NCBI GenBank assembly: GCA_038961845.1
Contig: CP152408.1
Coordinates: 4,960,001 to 5,024,000, forward strand
Length of the DNA: 64,000 bases
Reading direction: 5' to 3'
Origin: Xylophilus sp. GW821-FHT01B05
Lineage (GTDB): Bacteria > Pseudomonadota > Gammaproteobacteria > Burkholderiales > Burkholderiaceae_C
A program made the position numbers and the translations under genes. This document shows positions 24,023 to 33,501 of the stretch, piece after piece (within the stretch, counting starts at the first letter, position 1; the number at the start of each line of letters is the position of its first letter). The notes beneath the pieces were generated by a model, which was not told the origin of the DNA, ran no database searches, and saw nothing but the letters and a program-made list of their open reading frames with translations.

Positions 24023-24847
24023 ATGACGCCCTCGTCCGCTTCCTCCGCCGCCCGTGCCGGCAAGCCGCGGGCGCCGGCCCCGGTGGCCGATCCGCTGTTC
24101 AACCAGTCGCTGGAAAAAGGCCTGGCCGTGCTGCGCGCCTTCGACGCCGCGCACCGCACCCTGACGCTGGGCGAGCTGGCCGAGCTGGCGGGCATGAGCA
24201 AGGGCTCGGCCCAGCGCACGGTGCACACGCTGCAGGTGCTGGGCTACATCGGCAAGCACCCGCAGACGCGGCGCTTTCAACTGCTGCCCAAGGTGATTGA
24301 GCTGGGCTTCAACTACCTGGCGGCGCACCCGCTGATCCGCATCGCGCACCCCTATCTGTCGCAACTGGCCAATGCCAGCGGCGAGACGGCCAGCGTGACC
24401 GAGCCGGTCGGGCTGGAGATGGTCTATGTGTCGCAACTGGTCACCTCCAAGTTCATTCCCATGCTCACGCCGGTGGGCATGCGCATCCCCATGTACTGCA
24501 CCAGCTCCGGCCGCGCCTACCTGAGCCGCCTGCCCGACGCCCAGGTGCGCGAGATGCTGGAGGCCTCCACCCGCGCGCCGCGCACGCCCGCCACGCTGAC
24601 CGACGTAGACGCCATCCTGGCGCGCATCGATGAGTGCCGGCAGATTGGCTACGCGGTGAACTGCGAGGAGCTGTTTCTGGGCGACATGGGCGTGGGCGCG
24701 CCGATCCAGAACAGCCGCGGCCAGGCCATAGGCGCCGTCCACCTGTCGCCGCCCAGCAGCCGCTGGACGCTGGAGGAAGCACGCCGCAAGCTGGCGCCGC
24801 TGGTGATCGAGTGCGCGCGGGCGATTTCGGAATCCATCGCGCACTGA
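24023..24847 (+). CDS. IclR-family transcriptional regulator
   Basis: A 274-residue regulator. The N-terminal winged helix spans about residues 28-90 (SLEKGLAVLRAFDAA, LGELAELAGMSKGSAQRT), followed by an IclR effector domain to about 270 (GETASVTEPVGLEMVY, GRAYLSRLPD, NCEELFLGDMGVGAPI). It sits just upstream of a dipeptide-type ABC transporter and ureide-like catabolic genes on the same strand. E. coli AllR, the allantoin regulon repressor, is also an IclR protein. A matching role here is inferred. Palindromes lie upstream of both this gene and the transporter. Confidence 0.9.
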   Translation: MTPSSASSAARAGKPRAPAPVADPLFNQSLEKGLAVLRAFDAAHRTLTLGELAELAGMSKGSAQRTVHTLQVLGYIGKHPQTRRFQLLPKVIELGFNYLAAHPLIRIAHPYLSQLANASGETASVTEPVGLEMVYVSQLVTSKFIPMLTPVGMRIPMYCTSSGRAYLSRLPDAQVREMLEASTRAPRTPATLTDVDAILARIDECRQIGYAVNCEELFLGDMGVGAPIQNSRGQAIGAVHLSPPSSRWTLEEARRKLAPLVIECARAISESIAH

Positions 24848-24923
24848 GAGCGGGCAATGCACCAGTTTGGGCACTGGCGCAGCGGCTTCCAGGCCCTTAA
24901 ACCACCGTTAATCAGCTCATATA

Positions 24924-24938
24924 TATCGATTAGCGATA
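24924..24938. promoter_or_regulatory. Candidate IclR operator upstream of the ABC transporter operon
   Basis: TATCGATTAGCGATA has perfect 5-bp arms (TATCG/CGATA) and shares ATCGATTA with the palindrome at 23978. It lies about 70 bp before the binding-protein start. Confidence 0.4.
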
Positions 24939-25009
24939 GCAACAAATATTAGGCATGCCTATTGCTTGGAGGCTTCCACGTTCACAACCATCCTTGAACC
25001 GGAGCCCCC

Positions 25010-26683
25010 ATGAGCCTGAACCCGCTGACGCCGACCCGTGCCGCACGCCCTTTCCGCCTGGCGTGCATTGCGGCCCTGTCCCTGGCCTGCTGTACCGGGG
25101 CTTTTGCACAAGAGAAGGTGCTGCGCATCGCCATGACGGCGGGCGACATCCCGCGCACCTCGGGCCAGCCTGACCAGGGCTACGAGGGCAACCGCTTCAC
25201 CGGCATCCCGATGTACGACAGCCTGACGCAATGGGACCTGTCGTCCGCCACCAAGCCCAGCGTGGTGATCCCCGACCTGGCCGTGTCCTGGGCGGTGGAT
25301 GCCAAGGACCAGACCAAGTGGATCTTCAAGCTGCGCCCGGGCGTGAAGTTCCATGACGGCACGCCCTTCAACGCCGACGCCGTGGTGTGGAACGTGGGCA
25401 AGGTACTGGACAAGGAAGCGCCGCAGTTCGACCCGGCGCAGATCGGCGTCACCGCATCGCGCATGCCCACGCTGCGCACCGCACGCAAGGTGGACGACCT
25501 GACGGTGGAGCTGACCACCTCCGAGCCGGATTCTTTCCTGCCGATCAACCTCACCAACCTGTTCATGGCCTCGCCCGCGCACTGGGCCAAGAAGCTGGCC
25601 GCAGTGCCGGCCTCGGTCACCGACAAGGCCGAGCGCAGCAAGCAGGCCTGGACCGCATTTGCCGCCGATTCATCGGGCACCGGCCCGTTCAAGCAGAGCA
25701 AGTTCGTCTCGCGCGAGCGCCTGGAGATGGTCAAGAACGCCGACTACTGGGACGCCAAGCGCCGCCCCAAGATCGACCGCGTGGTGCTGCTGCCCCTGCC
25801 CGAGGCCAGCGCGCGCACCGCCGCCCTGATGTCTGGCCAGGTGGACTGGATCGAGGCCCCCGCACCGGATTCGCTCGACGCCATCAAGGCGCGCGGCTTC
25901 AAGCTTTATTCCAACCTGCAGCCGCACCTGTGGCCCTGGCAGTTCTCGGTGCTGCCGGATTCGCCCTTCAAGGACAAGAAGGTGCGCCAGGCCGCCAACC
26001 TGTGCGTGAACCGCACCGCCATGAAAGAGCTGCTGGGCGGCCTGATGGCCGAGGCCACCGGCATCGCCGAACCCGGCGACCCATGGCGCGGCAACCCCAC
26101 GTTCCAGATCAAGTACGACGTGCCCGCCGGCCAGAAGCTGATGCAAGAGGCCGGCTACTCCGCCGCCAAGCCGGTGAAGGTGAAGGTGCAGACCTCTGCC
26201 TCGGGCTCGGGCCAGATGCAGCCGCTGCCCATGAACGAGTTCATCCAGCAAAGCCTGAAGGACTGCTACTTCGACGTGCAGTTCGACGTGGTCGAATGGA
26301 ACACGCTGTTCTCCAGCTGGCGCCTGGGCGCCAAGGACCCGGGCGCGCACGGTGCCAACGCCACCAACGTCAGCGCCGCCACCATGGACCCGTTCTTTGC
26401 CATGGTGCGCTTCGTCAGCACCAAGGCACAGCCGCCGGTGTCCAACAACTGGGGCTACTACAGCGACCCGACCATGGACGCGCTGGTGGAGAAAGCCCGC
26501 ACCACCTTCGACGACAAGCAGCGCGACACGGCCCTGGCCAACCTGCATGCGCACATCGTGGACGAGGCGCCCTTCCTGTTCGTGGCGCATGACGTGGGGC
26601 CGCGTGCGATGTCGCCCAAGGTCAAGGGCGTGGTGCAGCCGAAGAGCTGGTTCATCGATCTGGCCACGATGGACATGAACTAA
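25010..26683 (+). CDS. Dipeptide/oligopeptide-type ABC transporter substrate-binding protein
   Basis: A 557-residue SBP_bac_5 (cluster C) binding protein. Its signal peptide has a CC-containing core, with cleavage near AFA|Q at residue 33. Family landmarks are PDLAVSWAVDAKDQTKWIFK, LRPGVKFHDGTPFNADAVV near 110 and RQAANLCVNRTAMKE near 325. Such proteins carry peptides, nickel or diverse amides. In this context a ureido or carbamoyl compound handled by the downstream amidase genes is more likely than a peptide, but that is inference. A large inverted repeat follows before the permease genes. Confidence 0.9.
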   Translation: MSLNPLTPTRAARPFRLACIAALSLACCTGAFAQEKVLRIAMTAGDIPRTSGQPDQGYEGNRFTGIPMYDSLTQWDLSSATKPSVVIPDLAVSWAVDAKDQTKWIFKLRPGVKFHDGTPFNADAVVWNVGKVLDKEAPQFDPAQIGVTASRMPTLRTARKVDDLTVELTTSEPDSFLPINLTNLFMASPAHWAKKLAAVPASVTDKAERSKQAWTAFAADSSGTGPFKQSKFVSRERLEMVKNADYWDAKRRPKIDRVVLLPLPEASARTAALMSGQVDWIEAPAPDSLDAIKARGFKLYSNLQPHLWPWQFSVLPDSPFKDKKVRQAANLCVNRTAMKELLGGLMAEATGIAEPGDPWRGNPTFQIKYDVPAGQKLMQEAGYSAAKPVKVKVQTSASGSGQMQPLPMNEFIQQSLKDCYFDVQFDVVEWNTLFSSWRLGAKDPGAHGANATNVSAATMDPFFAMVRFVSTKAQPPVSNNWGYYSDPTMDALVEKARTTFDDKQRDTALANLHAHIVDEAPFLFVAHDVGPRAMSPKVKGVVQPKSWFIDLATMDMN

Positions 26684-26686
26684 ACC

Positions 26687-26757
26687 CCGTTCGCCCTGAG
26701 CTTGTCGAAGGGCTTGCCCCACGCAAGCAAGGCTTCGACAGGCTCAGCCCGAACGGT
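26687..26757. repeat. Inverted-repeat element, family E, copy 1
   Basis: CCGTTCGCCCTGAGCTTGTC on the left pairs with GACAGGCTCAGCCCGAACGG on the right, with smaller GAAGGGCTTG-type arms inside. A second element of the same type lies at 30853-30926. It sits between the binding-protein gene and the first permease gene, where it could act as an mRNA stabiliser or attenuator. Confidence 0.8.
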
Positions 26758-26814
26758 TCTTGATCAAACGGTGGTTGGAACGGTTGCCGATCCAGCAAAA
26801 AAAGAAAGCCCACG

Positions 26815-27768
26815 ATGCTTGCCTACCTTCTCCGCCGCGTGGGCTACGCCCTGCCCATCATGCTTGGCGTGTCTTTCTTGTGCTTCATGCTGGTGCACAT
26901 CGCGCCGGGCGATCCGCTGGTGGCGATCCTGCCGGCGGATGCCTCGGCCGACTTGCAGCAGCAGATGATGAAGCTCTACGGCTTTGACCGCAGCCTGCCG
27001 GAGCAATTCGCCCACTGGCTGTGGCGCGCGCTGCATGGTGACCTGGGCACCTCCATCGCCACCAGTCGCCCGGTGGCGCAAGAGGTGTTCAAGGCCGTGG
27101 GCAACACCTTCATGCTGGCCGCGATGGCCACGCTGATCGGCTTCTTCTTTGGCGCGCTGTTCGGCTTTGTGGCGGGCTACTTCCGCAACTCCTGGGCCGA
27201 CCGCGCGGCCTCTTTCATTTCGGTGATTGGTGTCAGCGTGCCGCACTACTGGCTGGGCATGGTGCTGGTGATCGTGTTCTCGTCGCAGCTGATGTGGCTG
27301 CCCGCCACCGGCGCCGGGCCGGATGGCTCGGGCGCCTGGAAGTGGGACCTGGAGCACATCAAGTACATGGTGCTGCCGGCCATCACCATGTCCTTCATTC
27401 CCATGGGCATCGTCGCGCGCACGGTGCGCGCGCTGGTGGCCGACATCCTGTCGCAAGAGTTCGTGATCGGGCTGCGCGCGCGCGGCCTGGGCGAGCTTGG
27501 CGTGTTCAAGCACGTGGTGAAGAACTGCGCGCCCACCGCGCTGGCCGTGATGGGCCTGCAACTGGGCTACCTGCTGGGCGGCTCGATCCTGATCGAAACG
27601 GTGTTCGCCTGGCCCGGCACCGGCTTTCTGCTGAACCAGGCCATCTTCCAGCGCGACCTGCCGCTGCTGCAGGGAACCATTCTGGTGTTGGCGCTGTTCT
27701 TCGTGGCGCTGAACCTGGTGGTCGATGTGCTGCAGACCGTGTTCGACCCCCGCATTGAAAGGGCTTGA
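26815..27768 (+). CDS. Dipeptide-type ABC transporter permease (DppB-like)
   Basis: A 317-residue permease with six expected membrane helices. The family N-terminus is LAYLLRRVGYALPIMLGVS; the EAA loop has ALVADILSQEFVIGLRARGLG (near residue 205) and the C-terminus has ETVFAWPGTGFLLNQAIFQRD. It forms half of the membrane channel with the DppC-like partner encoded one base downstream of its stop. It belongs to the operon of binding protein, two permeases and two ATPases. Confidence 0.93.
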   Translation: MLAYLLRRVGYALPIMLGVSFLCFMLVHIAPGDPLVAILPADASADLQQQMMKLYGFDRSLPEQFAHWLWRALHGDLGTSIATSRPVAQEVFKAVGNTFMLAAMATLIGFFFGALFGFVAGYFRNSWADRAASFISVIGVSVPHYWLGMVLVIVFSSQLMWLPATGAGPDGSGAWKWDLEHIKYMVLPAITMSFIPMGIVARTVRALVADILSQEFVIGLRARGLGELGVFKHVVKNCAPTALAVMGLQLGYLLGGSILIETVFAWPGTGFLLNQAIFQRDLPLLQGTILVLALFFVALNLVVDVLQTVFDPRIERA

Positions 27769-27769
27769 G

Positions 27770-28657
27770 ATGTCCGCCGTACTCAACTCCCCCATCCTGA
27801 CCCAGCCCGTACAGCGCTCGCGCAGCCACGGCGCCAACGTGCTGCGCCGGCTGGTGCGCAACCCTGTTGCGATGGGCGCTGCCACCGTCATCGCACTGCT
27901 GGTGCTGGCGGCAATCCTCGCGCCCTGGCTCATGCCGGCCGACCCGTTTGCCACCTCCATGTTCAAGCGCCTGCGGCCGGTTGGCACGCCGGGCTTCCCG
28001 CTGGGCACCGACGAGCTGGGCCGCGACATGCTGTCGCGCCTGATGCTGGGCGGGCGGCTGTCGCTGTTCATGGGCATTGCGCCGGTGCTGATGGCCTTTG
28101 TGATCGGCGGCGGCATCGGCATCCTGGCCGGCTACGCGGGCGGCAAGGTCAACACGGTGGTGATGCGCTGCATCGACGTGCTCTATGCCTTCCCCTCCGT
28201 GCTGCTGGCGATTGCGCTGTCGGGCGCGCTGGGCGCGGGCATCACCAATGCGCTGATATCGCTCACCGTGGTGTTTGTGCCGCAGATCGCGCGCATTGCC
28301 GAAAGCGTCACCACCCAGGTGCGCCGCAGCGACTATGTGGACGCAGCCCGCGCATCGGGCGCATCGCCCTTCACCATCGTGCGCCGGCATGTGCTGGGCA
28401 ATGTGGTCGGGCCGATCTTTGTCTACTCCACCAGCCTGATCTCGGTCGCCATGATCCTGGCCTCGGGCCTGTCCTTTCTGGGCCTGGGCGTGAAGCCGCC
28501 GCAGCCGGAATGGGGGCTGATGCTCAACACCCTGCGCACGGCCATCTACAGCCAGCCCTTGATCGCCGCGCTGCCGGGCGCGCTGATCTTCATCACATCC
28601 GTGTCCTTCAACATGCTGGCCGACGGCCTGCGCTCTGCCATGGAGGTCAAGTCGTGA
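27770..28657 (+). CDS. Dipeptide-type ABC transporter permease (DppC-like)
   Basis: A 295-residue permease with the usual N-terminal cytoplasmic extension, a periplasmic loop (PFATSMFKRLRPVGTPGFPLG) containing the TDELGRDMLSRL motif near residue 85, and an EAA loop (YVDAARASGASPFTIVRRH near 190). It ends in the conserved NMLADGLRSAME. The ATG at 27770 immediately follows the dppB-like stop. It overlaps the next gene by 4 bp (GTGA). Confidence 0.93.
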   Translation: MSAVLNSPILTQPVQRSRSHGANVLRRLVRNPVAMGAATVIALLVLAAILAPWLMPADPFATSMFKRLRPVGTPGFPLGTDELGRDMLSRLMLGGRLSLFMGIAPVLMAFVIGGGIGILAGYAGGKVNTVVMRCIDVLYAFPSVLLAIALSGALGAGITNALISLTVVFVPQIARIAESVTTQVRRSDYVDAARASGASPFTIVRRHVLGNVVGPIFVYSTSLISVAMILASGLSFLGLGVKPPQPEWGLMLNTLRTAIYSQPLIAALPGALIFITSVSFNMLADGLRSAMEVKS

Positions 28658-29796
28658 GCATCTCCAACATCACCCCCGCCGCCCTGGCCGACCCGCGCGA
28701 CCTGGGCGGCCCGCGCCAGCCGCTGCTGCGCGTGCAGCACCTGCAAAAGCATTTCCCGCTCAAGCGCAAGGGCCTGGGCCTGCGCGGCCCGCGCCCGGCC
28801 GTGCGCGCCGTGGACGACGTGAGCTTTGACATCAAAAAGGGCGAGACGCTGGGCGTGGTCGGTGAATCCGGCTGCGGCAAGTCAACCACCGCGCGCCTCT
28901 TGATGCAGCTGACCCGCCAGGACAAGGGCGAGCTGATATTCGACGGCCAGACGGTGGGCTCGCGCGGGCTGCCTTTGCGTGAATTTCGCCGGCAGACGCA
29001 GATGGTGTTCCAGGACAGCTACTCGTCGCTCAACCCGCGCATGACCATCGAGGACTCGGTGGCCTTCGGCCCCACGGTGCACGGCGTGTCGGCGCGCGTG
29101 GCCCTGAACCGTGCGCATGACCTGCTGGCGCGCGTGGGCCTGGACCCGGCGCGCTTTGCCGGCCGCTACCCGCATGAGCTGTCGGGCGGCCAGCGCCAGC
29201 GCGTGAACATCGCACGCGCCTTGGCGCTGGAGCCACGCCTGGTGATCCTGGACGAGGCCGTGTCCGCGCTCGACAAGTCGGTAGAGGCCCAGGTGCTGAA
29301 CCTGCTGGAAGACCTGAAGCGCGACTTCGGCCTGACCTACCTCTTCATCAGCCACGACCTGCACGTGGTGCGCTACGTGAGCGACCGCGTGCTGGTGATG
29401 TACCTGGGCCAGGTAGTGGAAGTTGGCCCGGCCGAGCAGGTGTTCGATGCGCCACGCCACCCCTACACCCGCGCCCTGCTGCAGTCCATGCCCAGCACCG
29501 ACCCGCTGCAGCGCACCACCGAGGCACCGCTGTCGGGCGACCCACCGAACCCGATCGATCCGCCGCCGGGCTGCCGCTTCCACACCCGCTGTGCCTTTGC
29601 CCAGCCGGTGTGCGGCCAGCAGATGCCCGCGTTTGTCGAGCCAGCACCGGGCCACGGCGTGGCCTGCCTGCGCTGGCAGCCCGAATCAGACTACGACCCG
29701 ACGCCAGACTTCCCCACCACCGCCGCGCCCGCGTCGGCCGTGCCCTTTGCGCTGAGCACCTTGCCCGACATCTTCCCGGAGGCCCGCCATGGCTGA
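28654..29796 (+). CDS. Dipeptide-type ABC transporter ATP-binding protein (DppF-like)
   Basis: A 380-residue ATPase starting at GTG 28654 in a 4-bp overlap with the permease gene. Walker A is GESGCGKST near residue 71, the signature LSGGQRQR near 178 and Walker B LVILDEAVSALDKS. The C-terminal oligopeptide/dipeptide extension (GCRFHTRCAFAQPVCG near 307) carries the cysteines common in this family. A further ~60-residue tail is longer than usual. It partners with the DppD-like ATPase encoded next. Confidence 0.92.
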   Translation: MSISNITPAALADPRDLGGPRQPLLRVQHLQKHFPLKRKGLGLRGPRPAVRAVDDVSFDIKKGETLGVVGESGCGKSTTARLLMQLTRQDKGELIFDGQTVGSRGLPLREFRRQTQMVFQDSYSSLNPRMTIEDSVAFGPTVHGVSARVALNRAHDLLARVGLDPARFAGRYPHELSGGQRQRVNIARALALEPRLVILDEAVSALDKSVEAQVLNLLEDLKRDFGLTYLFISHDLHVVRYVSDRVLVMYLGQVVEVGPAEQVFDAPRHPYTRALLQSMPSTDPLQRTTEAPLSGDPPNPIDPPPGCRFHTRCAFAQPVCGQQMPAFVEPAPGHGVACLRWQPESDYDPTPDFPTTAAPASAVPFALSTLPDIFPEARHG

Positions 29797-30820
29797 TTCC
29801 GCACAACACAAGGCCGCGCTGGCCGTGCGCATGCAGAACCTGAAGGTCGAGTTCCACGCGCCGGGCAAGCGCATCGAGGCCGTCAACGGCGTGGACCTGG
29901 AGCTGCGCCAGGGCGAGGTCGTGGCGCTGATCGGTGAATCGGGCTCGGGCAAGAGCGTGACGCTGCGCGCCATCATGCGGCTGCATGCCGAGCGCAGCAC
30001 GCGCATCACCGGCCAGCTCGAAGTCGCCGGCGAAGACGTGCTGGCCATGTCCTCCACCGCCCTGGCCGCGCTGCGCGGCAAGCGGGTGGCCATGATCTTC
30101 CAGGAGCCGCTGCTGGCGCTGGACCCGGTCTACCCGGTGGGCGCGCAAATCATCGAGACCATCCGCCGCCACGAGAACGTCTCCAAGGCCGAGGCCCATG
30201 CGCGCGCGCTGGCGCTGTTTGAGAAAGTGCGCATCCCCAGCCCCGAGCGGCGGCTGGCCGCCTATGCGCACGAGATGTCGGGCGGCATGCGCCAGCGCGC
30301 CATGATCGCGCTGGCCCTGGCCTGCCGGCCGCAGGTGCTGCTGGCCGACGAGCCCACCACCGCCCTTGACGCCACGGTGCAGATCCAGATCCTGCTGCTG
30401 CTGCGCGAGCTGCAGCAAGAAATGGGGCTGGCGATTGTCTTTGTCACCCACGACATCGGCGCCGCCGCCGAGGTGGCCGACCGCATGGCCGTGATGTATG
30501 CCGGGCGCATCGTCGAGCAAGGCCCGGCCGCCACGCTGCTGACCAAGCCGCGCCACCCCTACACCCAGTCGCTGCTGCGCAGCCGCAGCCACGGTGCCAT
30601 GCAAAAGGGCAAGCGCCTGCAGACCATTCCGGGCTCGCCGCCTGATCTGTCCAAGCTGCCCGCGGGCTGCGCCTTTGCCGAGCGCTGCGCCTGGGCCGAC
30701 GAGGCCTGCCGCAGCACGCAGCCGCCGGAAGAAGTGCTGGGCACCGGCCACAGCGCGCGCTGCCTGCGGCTGGAAGAGATCCAGGCCGGCGTGGTGCCCG
30801 TGCATGCCCTGCCGGCATGA
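29789..30820 (+). CDS. Dipeptide-type ABC transporter ATP-binding protein (DppD-like)
   Basis: A 343-residue ATPase. Walker A is GESGSGKSV near residue 50, the signature MSGGMRQR near 164 and Walker [15 protein letters not shown]. The C-terminal OppD-type segment has [14 protein letters not shown] near 293. The start overlaps the DppF-like gene by 8 bp. It closes the five-gene transporter operon and is followed by a second family E repeat. Confidence 0.92.
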   Translation: MADSAQHKAALAVRMQNLKVEFHAPGKRIEAVNGVDLELRQGEVVALIGESGSGKSVTLRAIMRLHAERSTRITGQLEVAGEDVLAMSSTALAALRGKRVAMIFQEPLLALDPVYPVGAQIIETIRRHENVSKAEAHARALALFEKVRIPSPERRLAAYAHEMSGGMRQRAMIALALACRPQVLLADEPTTALDATVQIQILLLLRELQQEMGLAIVFVTHDIGAAAEVADRMAVMYAGRIVEQGPAATLLTKPRHPYTQSLLRSRSHGAMQKGKRLQTIPGSPPDLSKLPAGCAFAERCAWADEACRSTQPPEEVLGTGHSARCLRLEEIQAGVVPVHALPA

Positions 30821-30852
30821 CGATGGATGCTTTCGCGATGCATGACACAACA

Positions 30853-30926
30853 CCGTTCGGGCTGAGCTTGTCGAAGCCCTTCGACAGGCTCAGGGCAGGC
30901 TCCTTCGACAGGCTCAGGGCGAACGG
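30853..30926. repeat. Inverted-repeat element, family E, copy 2
   Basis: CCGTTCGGGCTGAGCTTGTC at the left matches, inverted, GACAGGCTCAGGGCGAACGG at the right. An extra CTTCGACAGGCTCAGGGC unit in the middle gives the element two possible pairings. It ends the transporter operon. Confidence 0.8.
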
Positions 30927-30951
30927 CATTGAGCCACCCCGGCAGCACTTC

Positions 30952-31009
30952 AAAAATGATAGCTATACCCCCAGGTACCACCTGGGCTAGAGGCCTATTT
31001 TCTTCAAAA
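30952..31009 (+). repeat. Dispersed intergenic repeat, family A, copy 3
   Basis: ATGATAGCTATACC is followed by CCAGGTACCACCTGG and GCTAGAGGCCTATTTTCTTC. It ends immediately before the AAAGGAGA ribosome-binding site of the amidase gene. Confidence 0.75.
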
Positions 31010-31022
31010 GGAGACCAATGGC

Positions 31023-32219
31023 ATGACCGACACCAGCGCCGCCCCCGCCCACTGCTTTGTCCCCTACCCCGCGCCGCCCGGCGGCACGCCGCATGCTGCG
31101 GCCGGCCCGCTGTCGGGTCTCTGCTTTGCCATTAAGGACATCTACGACGTGGCCGGCTACCCCACCGGTTGCGGCAACCCGCATGTGCTGGCGCTGTCGG
31201 GCATCAAGCCCGCATCGGCGCCGGTGGTGGACAGCTTGCTGGCAGCAGGCGCGGCCTTTGTCGGCAAGGTGGTGACCGACGAGCTGGCCTTCTCCATGAA
31301 CGGCAAGAACGCGCATTTTGGTGCGCCGCGCAACGGCGCCGCGCCAGACCGCATCACCGGCGGCTCCAGCTCGGGCTCGGCCTCCGCCGTATCCAACGGG
31401 CTGGCGGACTTTGCCATTGGCTCTGACACCGGCGGCTCGGTGCGCGCGCCGGCCAGCCACTGCGGGCTGATCGGCCTGCGGCCCACGCATGAGCGCATCT
31501 CGCTGGCGGGCTGCATGCCGCTGTCGCCGGGCTTTGATACCTGCGGCTGGTTTGCGCGCGACATTGCCACCTTTGCCCGCGTGGGCCAGGTGCTGCTGGG
31601 CGAAGACAGCGCGCCGCTGCCGCTGCGGCCACGCTGGCTGGTAGCCGCCGACGTGCTGGGCCTGCTCGACCCTGCGGTGCAGGCGCTGTTCTCTGCCACG
31701 CTCGACCGACTGGCGCTGGTGCTGGGCACGCCCACTCCCGTGCAGGCCACCGGCGGCATCGCCTTCGACACGCTGTACTGGGCTTTTCGCCACCTGCAAG
31801 GCGTGCAGGCCTGGCAAAGCCAGGGCGCCACCATAGAGCGCTACGGCCTGCAGCTGGGCCCGGGCGTGGCCGATCGCTTTGCCTGGGCGCGCGACGTGGC
31901 GCCCACCAACATCGCCACGCATAGCGCCGTGCAGCGCGATTTGCGCCAGCGCCTGCACACGCTGCTGGGCGAAGACGGCGTGCTGCTGCTGCCCAGCATG
32001 CCGCAGGTGGCGCCGCTGCTGGCCGAGTCCGAAGCCTCGCTCGACGACTACCGCAACCGCGCCATCCGCATGCTGTGCCTGGCCGGGCTCTCGGGCTGCC
32101 CGCAGCTCTCTTTGCCGCTCATGTCCATCGATGGCGTGCCGCTGGGCTTCTCGCTGATCGGCCCGCCGGGCAGCGACCAATCGCTGATCGCCCTGGCCGC
32201 CCAACTTCTTGAAAGCTGA
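31023..32219 (+). CDS. Amidase-signature family hydrolase
   Basis: A 398-residue amidase with the Ser-cisSer-Lys triad in place: Lys38 in FAIKDIYDVAG, the GGSSSGSASA loop (residues 113-120) and nucleophile Ser139 in SDTGGSVRAPA. It is shorter than the ~450-470 residues of many amidases. The start at 31023 follows AAAGGAGA; an ATG 5 bp upstream leads straight to a stop. It is followed after 4 bp by an M20 amidohydrolase and then allA. The likely role is hydrolysis of an amide or ureido bond in the compound imported by the upstream transporter. Confidence 0.88.
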   Translation: MTDTSAAPAHCFVPYPAPPGGTPHAAAGPLSGLCFAIKDIYDVAGYPTGCGNPHVLALSGIKPASAPVVDSLLAAGAAFVGKVVTDELAFSMNGKNAHFGAPRNGAAPDRITGGSSSGSASAVSNGLADFAIGSDTGGSVRAPASHCGLIGLRPTHERISLAGCMPLSPGFDTCGWFARDIATFARVGQVLLGEDSAPLPLRPRWLVAADVLGLLDPAVQALFSATLDRLALVLGTPTPVQATGGIAFDTLYWAFRHLQGVQAWQSQGATIERYGLQLGPGVADRFAWARDVAPTNIATHSAVQRDLRQRLHTLLGEDGVLLLPSMPQVAPLLAESEASLDDYRNRAIRMLCLAGLSGCPQLSLPLMSIDGVPLGFSLIGPPGSDQSLIALAAQLLES

Positions 32220-32223
32220 TCCC

Positions 32224-33501
32224 ATGTCCCTGCTTGCCCCCACCCGCCCCGCTCCCACTACCGCCGCCACGCTGCGCACCGATGGCGACCGCCTCTGGCA
32301 GTCGCTGATGGATCTGGCCGAGATCGGCGCCACCGACAAGGGCGGCGTCTGCCGCCTGGCCCTGACCGACCTCGACGGCCAGGGCCGCGACCTGTTCGTG
32401 TCCTGGTGCAAGGCCGAGGGCATGACGGTGCGCGTGGACCAGATCGGCAACATCTTTGCCCGCCGCGCCGGCACCGACCCCACGCGCGCGGCAGTCGCCA
32501 CCGGCAGCCACATCGACACGCAGCCCACCGGCGGCAAGTTCGACGGCAACTACGGCGTGCTGGCCGGGCTGGAGGTGGTGCGCACGCTCAATGCCAATGG
32601 CATCGAGACCGCCGCGCCGATCGAGGTGATCGCCTGGACCAATGAAGAGGGCTCGCGCTTCGTGCCGGTGATGATGGGCTCGGGCGTTTTTGCCGGCGCC
32701 TTCACGCTGGAGCATGCGCACCGCGCCACCGACATCGACGGCAAGACCGTGGCCGACGAGTTGCAGCGCATCGGCTACGCCGGCACCCAGCCCGCGGGCG
32801 AGGTGCCGGGCGGCATGTTCGGCGCCTACTTCGAGGCGCATATCGAGCAGGGCCCGGTGCTGGAGGCGCACGAGCTCACCATCGGCGTGGTGCCCGGCGC
32901 GCTCGGCCAGCGCTGGTACGACGTGGTCGTCACCGGCATGGAAGCACACGCCGGCCCCACGCCCATGCCGCTGCGCCACGACGCGCTGCTGGTGGCTGCA
33001 CGCATCGTCGAGCAGGTCAACCGCATCGCGCTTGACCAGGCGCCGCACGGGCGCGGCACGGTCGGCTTCATGCAGGTGCTGCCCAACTCGCGCAACACCA
33101 TTCCCGGCACGGTCAAGTTCAGCGTAGACCTGCGCAACCTCACCGACGAAGGCCTGCTGGCCATGGACGCGGCACTGAAGGCCGCCTGCACCAGCATCGC
33201 CAGCGCGGCCGGCGCGCAGGTGTCGATAGAGCAGGTGGTGTACTTCCCGCCCTGCCACTTCGCGCCGGCCTGCGTCGCCAGCGTGCGCGACGCCGCCGAC
33301 ACGCTGGGCCTGGCCCACATGGAAGTGGTGAGCGGCGCCGGCCACGACGCCGTCTATGTCGCCAACAAGGCGCCCACGGCCATGATCTTCGTGCCCTGCA
33401 AGGACGGCATCAGCCACAACGAGATCGAATCGGCCGAGCCCGCCCACCTCACCGCCGGCGCCAACGTGCTGCTGCACGCCATGCTGGCCCACGCGCGGTG
33501 A
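32224..33501 (+). CDS. M20-family amidohydrolase (allantoate / N-carbamoyl amino acid amidohydrolase type)
   Basis: A 425-residue metal-dependent hydrolase of the AllC/HyuC/UAH group. Metal ligands are visible in GSHIDTQPTGGKFDGNYG (near 96-113), TNEEGSRF (near 140), HIEQGPVLE (near 208) and ISHNEIESAEP (near 401). The ATG at 32224 sits 4 bp after the amidase stop. The family includes allantoate amidohydrolase, ureidoglycolate amidohydrolase and carbamoylases, which cannot be told apart here. The adjacent ureidoglycolate lyase gene favours a ureide substrate. Confidence 0.88.
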   Translation: MSLLAPTRPAPTTAATLRTDGDRLWQSLMDLAEIGATDKGGVCRLALTDLDGQGRDLFVSWCKAEGMTVRVDQIGNIFARRAGTDPTRAAVATGSHIDTQPTGGKFDGNYGVLAGLEVVRTLNANGIETAAPIEVIAWTNEEGSRFVPVMMGSGVFAGAFTLEHAHRATDIDGKTVADELQRIGYAGTQPAGEVPGGMFGAYFEAHIEQGPVLEAHELTIGVVPGALGQRWYDVVVTGMEAHAGPTPMPLRHDALLVAARIVEQVNRIALDQAPHGRGTVGFMQVLPNSRNTIPGTVKFSVDLRNLTDEGLLAMDAALKAACTSIASAAGAQVSIEQVVYFPPCHFAPACVASVRDAADTLGLAHMEVVSGAGHDAVYVANKAPTAMIFVPCKDGISHNEIESAEPAHLTAGANVLLHAMLAHAR

